In this document: in pieces, positions 34,534-42,422 of the stretch
Position numbering within the stretch: position 1 is the first letter of the stretch
How the letters are laid out: every line of letters starts with the position of its first letter
NCBI GenBank assembly: GCA_009780955.1
Contig: WQZB01000036.1
Coordinates: 1-48,830 of the forward strand
Direction: 5' to 3'
Length of the DNA stretch: 48,830 nt
Origin: Polyangiaceae bacterium
GTDB taxonomy: Bacteria; Myxococcota_A; Polyangia; Polyangiales; Polyangiaceae
Translations under genes and position numbers: made by a program
The notes under the pieces: model-generated
The model's input: the letters and a program-made list of their open reading frames with translations, nothing else
Told to the model about the DNA's origin: nothing
The model's database searches: none

Positions 34534-35463
34534 ATGGTTGATTCGGACATTGTTCTCGCCGCACACCGTCTCACAAAAACGTTCGCTATACCCTTCACCA
34601 GCCGCAAGGTCGACGCCGTGAGCCGCGTTTCGTTTACGGTCGCGCGCGGTGACATTTTCGGTTTCCTTGGACCGAACGGCGCCGGCAAAACAACGACCAT
34701 CAAGATGTTGACGGGCCTCATCGCAATCACGAGCGGCACCGCCACAATCTTGGGGGAAAAAGCGCCGTCACCCGAGGCACTAGGCAAAGTGGGCTTTCTG
34801 CCTGAAAACCCATCCATCTACCCGTATCTGACGCCACGCGAGTTCATCACACTCTGCGGGCGATTGAGCGGCATGGCTGGTCAGCCGCTGAAGCACGCTG
34901 TTGTGCACGCCGCGGACCGCATGGGCATCACCGAAGTGATGAATCGACCCGCGCGCGCTCTGTCAAAGGGCATGCTCCAGCGCACCGGGCTCGCGGCAGC
35001 TCTCGTGCACACACCGGAGCTACTCATTCTCGACGAACCAATGGGTGGTCTCGACCCAGTAGGCCGAAAACAAGTACGCGACCTTATCTTTGAACAGGCG
35101 CGCGCCGGGCGCACGGTTTTCTTCTCGAGCCATATCTTGAGCGACGTCGAAATGCTCTGCACCAACGTGTGCATTCTGCACAAGGGCAAGGTCGTGGCCG
35201 ACGGAACGATGCGCTCGCTGCTTGGCGAAGGCGCGCGCCGCAGTGAGATTACGCTCGATGGCGCAAGCGATGAACTTTGTACGAAACTTCAGGCCCTTGC
35301 CGCCAAAGTCGACCGCATCGGCACCGCCGTGGTGCTCGAAGTCCAAGGCGATGACGCCGTGCGCGCGGTGCTCGAATGTGCCCTTGCCAACAAGGCCCGT
35401 GTCGAGTCTGTCACGCCGAAACGCGAGACGCTCGAAGACGTGTTCGTCCGCCTGGCAATTTAG
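34534..35463 (+). CDS. ABC transporter ATP-binding protein, no permease alongside
   Basis: The 309-residue ATPase has Walker A GPNGAGKTT (46-54), signature LSKGM (143-147), Walker B LLILDEP (163-169) and the switch His200 in SSHIL. The C-terminal ~80 residues match the extra domain of CcmA/GldA-type exporters. GGAGA precedes the ATG. These ATPases nearly always pair with a membrane subunit encoded next to them, but none follows here: a repeat and the convergent EF-G gene do. The LSKGM variant of LSGGQ is common in this group. The TAG stop leads into the repeat (TAGGGC). Confidence 0.92.
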   Translation: MVDSDIVLAAHRLTKTFAIPFTSRKVDAVSRVSFTVARGDIFGFLGPNGAGKTTTIKMLTGLIAITSGTATILGEKAPSPEALGKVGFLPENPSIYPYLTPREFITLCGRLSGMAGQPLKHAVVHAADRMGITEVMNRPARALSKGMLQRTGLAAALVHTPELLILDEPMGGLDPVGRKQVRDLIFEQARAGRTVFFSSHILSDVEMLCTNVCILHKGKVVADGTMRSLLGEGARRSEITLDGASDELCTKLQALAAKVDRIGTAVVLEVQGDDAVRAVLECALANKARVESVTPKRETLEDVFVRLAI

Positions 35464-35554
35464 GGCTGCCCCTACGAATGCGCGTTTTGGCGGCTGTAGG
35501 GGCAGACCTCCGTGTCTGCCCCTTCATGGGGCGGCCACAGGGGGCCGCCCCTAC
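35461..35554. repeat. GTAGGGGC-family palindromic repeat, locus 3
   Basis: Two palindromes, 35498-35507/35514-35523 (10-bp arms) and 35528-35536/35543-35551 (9-bp arms), lie between the convergent ABC ATPase and EF-G genes. The left part has the conserved spacer TACGAATGCGCGTTTTGGC (35473-35491). The right boundary CCCCTAC (35548-35554) contains the EF-G stop codon (cta, 35551-35553), and the left boundary TAGGGC contains the ABC stop. Confidence 0.9.
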
Positions 35555-37683
35555 TTTTTGCCGGATTCGGCGAGCAACTTCTCCTTGTACTTCTTCTTCA
35601 TTTCGTCCTGCTCTTGCTTCGGCACAATCGCATACTTTGCAAATTCCATCGTGTAGGTGCCCTTGCCTTGGGTGGCCGACCGAAGATCGGTCGAATAACC
35701 GAACATCGCGCTAAGCGGCACTTCCGCAACGATGGTGACCATGTCGTCTGCGCGTGTTTCAAGGACCACACCGCGGCGCTGGTTGATTTGACCCACCACA
35801 GCGCCTTGGAACTCGGGCGGCGCGTCCACTTCAACCTTCATGATGGGTTCCAAAATGGTGGGGGCCGCCTTTTCGTAAGCTTCGCGGAAGCCCATGAGAG
35901 CGGCCGTTTTGAAGGCCATTTCCGATGAGTCCACCGCGTGTGCCGCGCCGTCGTTGATGCCACAACGAACACCGATGATAGGAAACCCAATGAGCGAACC
36001 CTTCTTGATGCTCTCGCGGAAGCCCTTGTCGCACGCTGGAATGAATTCACGCGGAATGGCGCCACCCGTAATCTCGTCGACGAACTCGTAGACTTCGACC
36101 GCGTCGGCTGGAAGCGGTTCGATGTAGCCACACACTTTCGCGTACTGACCCGAACCGCCGGTCTGCTTCTTGTGCGTGTAGGCAATCTCCGCGCGGCGCA
36201 TGATGCTTTCGCGGTAGGCAACCTGGGGTTTGCCGGCGATGACATCGCAGTTGTATTCGCGCCGCATGCGCTCCATGTAAATATCGAGATGCAGCTCGCC
36301 CATACCGCTGATGATGGTCTGCTGCGATTCCTCATCTTGATGAACGCGGAAGGTTGGATCTTCCTTTGTAAAACGGTTTAGCGCTTTCGAAAAATTGACC
36401 TCCGTTGCCCGATCCTTCGGGGCAACGGCGAGCGAGATCACAGCCGCGGGCACGTGCATCGACGTGAGCGTGATCTTCACCTTGCCGTCGGTGAACGTTT
36501 CGCCGGACGCTGCTTCGACGCCGTAGAACGCGACGATGTCGCCAGCCTCGGCCACTTGGATTTCTTCGCGGTCGTCAGAATGCATGCGAAACATGCGTGG
36601 TACACGCACTTTGCGCATCTCGTTCGAAATGTTGTAGATCGTATCGCCAGCCGAGACTTTCCCCTGGTAGACGCGGAAATACGTAAGCTGTCCGTATTTG
36701 TCTTGTTGCAGTTTGAATGCAAGCCCCACAAACGGCTTGCTCGGGTCTGACTCGAGAACAACCTTCGCTTCGTTGTTGTCTTGATCGTGACCTTCGTTGG
36801 TGACCTCTTTTGGGTTGGGCAAATACTGGACAACGGCGTCGAGCAGAAGCTGCACGCCTTTGTTGCATCGCGCCGTGCCGCACATCACGGGTGTCATTTT
36901 GAGAGCGAGCGTTGCGCGGCGAATCGCACCGCGCAAATCGTCAACCGAGATGGGCTCCTCCATGAGAAATTTCTCGGCAAGTGCATCGTCGACGTCAGCC
37001 ACGTCGTGGATGATTTTCTCGCGCGCGGCCTTGGCGGCATCCACGTAGTCGGCTGGAATGTCTTCCACGCGGATCTTCTCGCCGTCGTTGCCGTCGAAGT
37101 AATAGGCCTTGCCAACGATCGGATCGATGATGCCTTTGAAGCTGGACTCTGCGCCGATGGGCACTTGAAGCTTGACCGGGTGGTGGCCAAGTTTCTCTTT
37201 GAGCATGTCCGCGACGCGCTCGTAGTTCGCGCCGGGGTTATCCATTTTGTTGACGAAGGCAATGCGCGGAACGCGATACCGCTTCATTTGCTTGTCAACG
37301 GTGATCGACTGGCTTTGCACGCCCTTGCCCGAGTCGAGCACGAGAATCGCGCCGTCCAGAACGCGGAGGGCACGCTCCACTTCAATGGTGAAGTCGACGT
37401 GGCCTGGTGTGTCGATGATGTTGATGTTTTGCGCGTCGAACTGCTGCGCCGAGCCGGTCCACTCGCAGTAGGTTGCCGCCGACTGGATCGTGATGCCCTT
37501 TTCGCGCTCGAGATCCATGGAGTCCATCTTGGCGCCAACGCCGTCTTTGCCTCGCACCTCGTGAATTTTGTGAATTCGGCCCGTGTAAAACAGAATGCGC
37601 TCGGTGAGCGTTGTTTTGCCCGAGTCGATGTGAGCCGAGATGCCAATGTTGCGAATGCGTTCAAGGGGGATACGAGCAGCCAC
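35551..37683 (-). CDS. fusA: Elongation factor G, second-type (mtEFG1/spdEFG1-like)
   Basis: The 710-residue GTPase drives tRNA-mRNA translocation on the ribosome. G1 is [19 protein letters not shown] (17-35), with Ser where common EF-G has Ala (AHIDAGKTT); G3 is DTPGHVDFT and G4 [13 protein letters not shown]. The text [20 protein letters not shown] around switch 1 is also that of mitochondrial EFG1 and the spdEFG1 forms of spirochaetes, Planctomycetes and some deltaproteobacteria. No rps/tuf genes adjoin it, so it is not in a str operon. The stop TAG is inside a GTAGGGG repeat boundary. Confidence 0.95.
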   Translation of the reverse strand: MAARIPLERIRNIGISAHIDSGKTTLTERILFYTGRIHKIHEVRGKDGVGAKMDSMDLEREKGITIQSAATYCEWTGSAQQFDAQNINIIDTPGHVDFTIEVERALRVLDGAILVLDSGKGVQSQSITVDKQMKRYRVPRIAFVNKMDNPGANYERVADMLKEKLGHHPVKLQVPIGAESSFKGIIDPIVGKAYYFDGNDGEKIRVEDIPADYVDAAKAAREKIIHDVADVDDALAEKFLMEEPISVDDLRGAIRRATLALKMTPVMCGTARCNKGVQLLLDAVVQYLPNPKEVTNEGHDQDNNEAKVVLESDPSKPFVGLAFKLQQDKYGQLTYFRVYQGKVSAGDTIYNISNEMRKVRVPRMFRMHSDDREEIQVAEAGDIVAFYGVEAASGETFTDGKVKITLTSMHVPAAVISLAVAPKDRATEVNFSKALNRFTKEDPTFRVHQDEESQQTIISGMGELHLDIYMERMRREYNCDVIAGKPQVAYRESIMRRAEIAYTHKKQTGGSGQYAKVCGYIEPLPADAVEVYEFVDEITGGAIPREFIPACDKGFRESIKKGSLIGFPIIGVRCGINDGAAHAVDSSEMAFKTAALMGFREAYEKAAPTILEPIMKVEVDAPPEFQGAVVGQINQRRGVVLETRADDMVTIVAEVPLSAMFGYSTDLRSATQGKGTYTMEFAKYAIVPKQEQDEMKKKYKEKLLAESGKK

Positions 37684-37809
37684 GATTCTCTCTCTTCACC
37701 AAGCGTGGGTTTGATGGGTTCGGAGCGCGACACGCCACGCACGTTGTCACGCGCCGGCCCTTTACCACATGGGAAGCGCAAGCCGCCAGCCGTCGCAGTA
37801 CCTCGAGTC

Positions 37810-37830
37810 CCCCTAAGCTTGCGTTAGGGG
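37810..37830 (-). terminator. Weak hairpin over the fadL stop codon
   Basis: Arms 37810-37816 and 37824-37830 (7 bp) pair around a seven-base loop; the fadL-like stop (37824-37826) lies in one arm. No T-run follows on the minus strand, so it may be a processing stem rather than an intrinsic terminator. Confidence 0.35.
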
Positions 37831-39239
37831 TTTGGTGCTGGCGTTGGCGATGGCGCCGGTGCGGCAGGCGGCGAAGGTTCTGACTCTGGTGCCGGTGCGA
37901 CAGGCGGCAAAGGCGGTTCTGGCTCTGGTGTGGGCTCGGCAGGCGGCGAAGGCGGTTCTGGCTCTGGTGCGGCAGGTGGCGGTGGCGGCGCGAAGTCCTC
38001 CGTCGCCTTCTTCGACAGAGGCGCACGGTAGCCAACCGAGATGCCCAGAATGCTGATGAAACCACCGTAGTCGCCTGGGAACGTCGGTGCCGTGCTCGTT
38101 TTGTTGAAGGCGATGAGAAACTGGTAGCCGGCGTCGATACGGAATCCTGTAGTATGCACATAGCTGCCGCCGACCGCGATGTTGAGGCGTGTCGCGTCGG
38201 GAACGTCGGGTAGGGCCGTACTCGATGGCGATGGGGTCGGGTCCAAAAGTAGGCCGCCTCGCACCCGCCAGTGCTCGTCCAAAATGCCTTCGGCGCCAAC
38301 GTGGTAGTTGACGGTATTGTGCCAGTTTTTGGGTTCGTGCGTAGCGAGCTGCCCACTCATGTCGTCAGGAAAGCTGATGTCGATGCTGTGAAACTTGCCC
38401 CAGCCAAACCACACGATGTCGGCGTCGAGCAGAAGGTTTTTGATGGGGCGGCTCGACACACCAATGGCAAGCTGGTCGGGGTTGGTGATCCCCGTGGTTG
38501 CCTTCTGATCGTGGATGGCGCTGCCAAGCTCGGGAGGCACGTTCGAGAAATGCGCGCTGCCATTATTGTAATTTACACGCACTGCGCTGCGGTACGTCAC
38601 GCCAACGGTGAGGTACTTGTCGATGGCGTCGACCTGCACGCCGGCGTTGGCGCCAACGCCCCAGGCTCCGCCGCCGAGATCGACCGAGCCCTGTGCATCG
38701 CCATAGTTGACGTCACGCTGAAGTTCGACGGTCGAGCGTACGAGCTGAAAGCCGGCGCCCATGCGAACCGGTCCGTAGCGATAGGCAACCGTTGGGTTGA
38801 TGTAGTACGTTTCGAGTTTCGCCTCTTCCGTGAGGCGACTGCCCTCCCAACCCGAAGGCCACTTGATCACGAGCCCGTACGGCGTAAAAACGCCAATGCC
38901 GACAGAGAGATTGTCGGTGATACCCGCGGTCACATACGCATGCGGTGGCGGCACCACGTAAAACGGCATCGTGGTTTTGTTGCCGCTCGGGTCTTTGTAC
39001 GAAAACGAAGGAACAAGCAGCGAGACGCCAACCTGCGCGTCGAGCACCCTGCCACGGGCAATGCCCGCTGGGTTGTAATAGATGCTCGCCGAATCATCGA
39101 CCGCCGCGGTCATCGCAGAAGCCATGCCCGTGCCGCGGCCCGATTGAACATCGAGCGCGGTTCCGGCAGCCCACGCCTGATTGGCAATGAAGAAAGAGAA
39201 GACAGAAAGCGATGTGACGAAGAGCTTCTGAGGTTTCAT
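37824..39239 (-). CDS. FadL/OMPP1-family outer-membrane transporter with Pro-rich tail
   Basis: The 471-residue protein has a signal peptide, then the FadL hatch/barrel: RGTGMASAMTAAVDDSASIYYNPAGIA matches the family N-terminal plug, followed by alternating strands to ILGISVGYRAPL (~410). It would import long-chain fatty acids or other hydrophobic compounds across the outer membrane. Unusually, ~60 further residues rich in Pro, Glu, Ala and Ser follow the last strand, so the barrel's C-terminal beta-signal is not at the end. GGAGA precedes ATG 39239. The VolA-like lipase gene ends 14 bases upstream, which points to capture and import of released acyl chains. Confidence 0.9.
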   Translation of the reverse strand: MKPQKLFVTSLSVFSFFIANQAWAAGTALDVQSGRGTGMASAMTAAVDDSASIYYNPAGIARGRVLDAQVGVSLLVPSFSYKDPSGNKTTMPFYVVPPPHAYVTAGITDNLSVGIGVFTPYGLVIKWPSGWEGSRLTEEAKLETYYINPTVAYRYGPVRMGAGFQLVRSTVELQRDVNYGDAQGSVDLGGGAWGVGANAGVQVDAIDKYLTVGVTYRSAVRVNYNNGSAHFSNVPPELGSAIHDQKATTGITNPDQLAIGVSSRPIKNLLLDADIVWFGWGKFHSIDISFPDDMSGQLATHEPKNWHNTVNYHVGAEGILDEHWRVRGGLLLDPTPSPSSTALPDVPDATRLNIAVGGSYVHTTGFRIDAGYQFLIAFNKTSTAPTFPGDYGGFISILGISVGYRAPLSKKATEDFAPPPPPAAPEPEPPSPPAEPTPEPEPPLPPVAPAPESEPSPPAAPAPSPTPAPNP

Positions 39240-39253
39240 GGTTTCTCTCCGAT

Positions 39254-42151
39254 TCACAGGTTGCCGGTGGAAATGAACGTGACCGCTTGCGTCTGCGCCG
39301 TGCTTTTCAAGTCAGCACCTGCCGCACCCGATGGCGGGACGCGCAAAAAGTTATGGCGCGTTTCAGGAGTGGCCGTTGTGGGGTCGAAGCCGTTGCCCGC
39401 TTCGGTGAACTCATAACAAGTGAGCGGCGGCGTGCAGCCGTAGTTTGGCGGTGTGTTCGCAAAGCTTCGGTTCGCGCCCGCAATCAGCGCGATCGTCGAC
39501 TCATTCGGCACGACCTGATCGCCTTCGATAAATTGGATAAACGCTTTGCGATTCGCATTCGGCGTATCGACACCCGACACGGAAATGCTGTGCGTGAGGC
39601 GATACCCCATGTTCGCTGGGTCGGCCGGATCCAGAATCCATTGCACAATGCCGACGAACTGGTCGAACGCCGGCGTGCCCTGCTTGATGCCCTGCGCATC
39701 GAGCGACCCGATGAACGCACCACGCTGCGCCGCAAACGCCGGGGACGTGAGAATGATCTGCGGGAGACTGCCTCCGGGCACGTTGAGCACAACGTTGTTG
39801 GTATCGGGAGAGACGGCGTTGACATTCGTGCCGAGAATGCCGCCGAGGCTCTGCCCAAGGTAGTTGATGTTTGCAGTGTCGAGCGTGATTGGCTCACCAT
39901 TTACCGAGAACTGCGAGAGCTGCGTGGCAAGGCTGTTGCCGGATGTTGACTTGATGACGCGAACGAGCTGCGCAAAGTCAATGACTGGCTGCCGGAAGTT
40001 GTCGCGTGTCTGGAAGAAGTTCGTCAGGCTGAACATGTTCCAACCGCTGACTACTGCGCTTGGTCCTGCGCCTTGGCCCTGGCACTTTCCGTCGGCAGAA
40101 CACAGGCCTTGACCCTGCGCGGCACACGTCATGTCGCCATCGAGATTTTGCGTGCATGATGCACGTACACCATCGTCGGCGAGCACGCAGAGACCAACCA
40201 GCGCGCCTTCGTCGCATTTCATCGTCCCAGGATCTGCGCACGCCTCGTCGTCGGTACCATCCGGCGTGACGCTGGACGCCCCCGTGCACGATGTGCGATC
40301 GCCGTGGAAAAGCCAGTCGGCTGCAATCACGACCTGCCCTTTGGCGGCGAGCGCGCTTGCGATGTCGAGCGCATCGTTACGCGAGCCCCCAAGACCGTGA
40401 CCAAAAATCGTCACCGGATAACCTCCGGCCGGTGCAGTCACGCTTGGCACCGCGACCAAGAAATTCACCGGGAGGATCTGCGGATTCGCTGGATTGAGCG
40501 TGCCGCCCGCGCCGGTGATCGCCACCGGCGTGAAGAATGCGCCAACGAAGATTTTTTCGACGCCGCCAGGAACTTCGGAGAATGTGTCTGTCGCGTCCGT
40601 GAGGGGGACCACCGGGTAGTCCGGCAGCCCCGGCACCTGCGATGGAATCGCGTAAAGCTGGTCGAGCACGCTCGCTTCGGACTGCGTGGTGAACGGGAAG
40701 GCCAGCGCGATGTTCGCGCGCGGCACACCTGCGGAATCCATCGCATCGAAGGCAGGCTTGAGCGCCACACGCAGTGGTTCGAGCTGGGCGGCCTGCTCGT
40801 CGGAAACGATGTTCACCGTTGACTTGCCGTTCTCGTCGACAAGTGGGTTGCTCAGTCGAACGAGCGCCATGGCCGCCGTTGCAATCACGGGCTTGTTCTC
40901 GTCGTCGGTCACGCCGCTGGTGACATAAGCGAAATACGTCGTTTGCTCGTCGAGCGGCGCATTTAGCTTCCATTGCAGCTGCTGCGGGTTATCTAAAAGA
41001 TTGCCATTGGTGTCCTTGCTTGACATGCAATTAAGGCATGGCGTGTAATTCGGATCCGTTTTTCCCGCTTCGGGCGCACGCGATGCCATGCGAAGAAGCC
41101 CAACGCTTTGGCCCGCCAACGAATCGGGATTGATGTTTGCCTGAAGGGCCGCCCCAAGGGTGTCCGAATTTTCGCTGATGAGTGGCGCGGTGGTTGAAAA
41201 ACCGTCGAGCGTATTGAGCCCGCAATAAAGTTGAAGAGTGGCGTCCGACGACGCGCAGTCATCCGGAGTGAGCGGCGCGCCCGTACTTGGGTTGGGCAAG
41301 TTTACTTGGCCATTGGCAAGCAAGACGTCATTCGGAAACGGAATGACTTGATTCGCCGGATCGAATGTCATCTCCCCCGCGTCAACCACGGTGAAAGTCC
41401 ATAAGATAGCCACATTCTGGCGAGCAATGCCTTGCGCCTCGAGGGCACCAAGAAGAGGCGCATACCCGCGCCGAATCTGCTCGAGCGTGATGGCCTTGTG
41501 CGTTTGGTCGACAAGACGCGCTTCGATGTCGGTCTCTGTCGACGGAATGATATCGACTGTGGGCGCGCAGGTTGGCGAAGCAAGATCGCTGCACGTGACG
41601 AGCGGCGTGGTGCCCGAAACAAGGTACCAAGTTTGCGAGCCAATCACGTTCTCGTTCTTGGCGCCGCGAACCCCGTTCGGTCCCCCAACGACCACCATCG
41701 CGTACTGGTGCGCGCGCGTCCACCCGCCGTCTGGCGCGGCAACGACGATGCTTTGACCTGCAACCTGCAGCTTAATTCCTTGCGGAGTGGGGGCTCCCTC
41801 AGAAGTGACGTCGGTGAGGTCGAACGCCAGCACGCTCTGCGGGTTGACGCTTTGCGGATCGAGATCTCCTGTGACGAGCACCTGCGCCGTGCTTTCGAGC
41901 GGAAAGCCCGTGAGGTTACCGAGGTAGTCCCGATTGAATTCCACTTGCGCCGGCGTATCCGTGGGCGACGCGGGTACGACGATTTTTCCCGTTGTAGGAT
42001 CTCGCGCGAGATCGTTCGGTTGCGGCACGACCGGCACTGCGGCACCCGGATCGAATTGGACAACGATTGCATTGACCGACGATGGTGGGGCACTTTCGAT
42101 ATCCGGACTACACGCTGCAAGAAGAACGAAAATCGGTGCGAGTCTTTTCAC
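39254..42151 (-). CDS. VolA-like surface lipase/lysophospholipase lipoprotein
   Basis: The 965-residue lipoprotein has the lipobox VLLAAC and a large N-terminal part resembling the virulence-factor-lipase N-terminal domain. The alpha/beta-hydrolase half has FGHGLGG, nucleophile elbow YLGQSLGGILG (Ser768), EGDQVVP (Asp878) and TRHNFL (His933), a complete triad. Between the first strand and nucleophile sits a ~75-residue insertion with eight Cys (CTGASS ... GKCQGQG). In Vibrio, VolA is a surface lysophospholipase encoded with FadL; the same order and a 14-base gap occur here. GTG 42151 follows AAAGG and starts the signal. The Cys-rich insertion is not known to me in VolA. Confidence 0.85.
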   Translation of the reverse strand: MKRLAPIFVLLAACSPDIESAPPSSVNAIVVQFDPGAAVPVVPQPNDLARDPTTGKIVVPASPTDTPAQVEFNRDYLGNLTGFPLESTAQVLVTGDLDPQSVNPQSVLAFDLTDVTSEGAPTPQGIKLQVAGQSIVVAAPDGGWTRAHQYAMVVVGGPNGVRGAKNENVIGSQTWYLVSGTTPLVTCSDLASPTCAPTVDIIPSTETDIEARLVDQTHKAITLEQIRRGYAPLLGALEAQGIARQNVAILWTFTVVDAGEMTFDPANQVIPFPNDVLLANGQVNLPNPSTGAPLTPDDCASSDATLQLYCGLNTLDGFSTTAPLISENSDTLGAALQANINPDSLAGQSVGLLRMASRAPEAGKTDPNYTPCLNCMSSKDTNGNLLDNPQQLQWKLNAPLDEQTTYFAYVTSGVTDDENKPVIATAAMALVRLSNPLVDENGKSTVNIVSDEQAAQLEPLRVALKPAFDAMDSAGVPRANIALAFPFTTQSEASVLDQLYAIPSQVPGLPDYPVVPLTDATDTFSEVPGGVEKIFVGAFFTPVAITGAGGTLNPANPQILPVNFLVAVPSVTAPAGGYPVTIFGHGLGGSRNDALDIASALAAKGQVVIAADWLFHGDRTSCTGASSVTPDGTDDEACADPGTMKCDEGALVGLCVLADDGVRASCTQNLDGDMTCAAQGQGLCSADGKCQGQGAGPSAVVSGWNMFSLTNFFQTRDNFRQPVIDFAQLVRVIKSTSGNSLATQLSQFSVNGEPITLDTANINYLGQSLGGILGTNVNAVSPDTNNVVLNVPGGSLPQIILTSPAFAAQRGAFIGSLDAQGIKQGTPAFDQFVGIVQWILDPADPANMGYRLTHSISVSGVDTPNANRKAFIQFIEGDQVVPNESTIALIAGANRSFANTPPNYGCTPPLTCYEFTEAGNGFDPTTATPETRHNFLRVPPSGAAGADLKSTAQTQAVTFISTGNL

Positions 42152-42165
42152 GGCAACACCTTTCG

Positions 42166-42201
42166 TTGCGCTGGTGCGAATCGTTGGGCTGGTGCGAATC
42201 G
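42166..42201. repeat. Two tandem 18-bp repeats in the lipase leader
   Basis: Units 42166-42183 and 42184-42201 share 17 of 18 bases (TTGCGCTGGTGCGAATCG versus TTGGGCTGGTGCGAATCG). They end 15 bases before the lipase start codon on the minus strand, so they may be operators or part of the mRNA leader. Confidence 0.7.
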
Positions 42202-42251
42202 GATCAGCAGCACCACGTTGCACTTACATTCCGTTCAGATTACACACGGAT

Positions 42252-42381
42252 TGACGTCATCGGCAGAGCGTTTCCCCACGTTGCGATTCGAGACTCTCAC
42301 GAGACACGCAAGTTTGTTCGATGACGCATGCAGGCAATCCCGCCCAACGCATATTTCAAATCAATGACGCATACAGGCAAT
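42252..42381. promoter_or_regulatory. TGACG-containing sites upstream of the lipase-fadL pair
   Basis: The palindrome TGACGTCA (42252-42259) and two 18-bp direct repeats ATGACGCAtgCAGGCAAT (42321-42338 and 42364-42381, one mismatch, 43-base period) lie in the 271-base gap upstream of the lipase-fadL pair. The spacing is close to four helical turns. They look like regulator-binding sites, but no regulator gene is adjacent and the protein is unknown. Confidence 0.45.
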
Positions 42382-42422
42382 ACTGCCCGGCTTGGTATTG
42401 ATAACGCGTGCCGTCAAAATCC

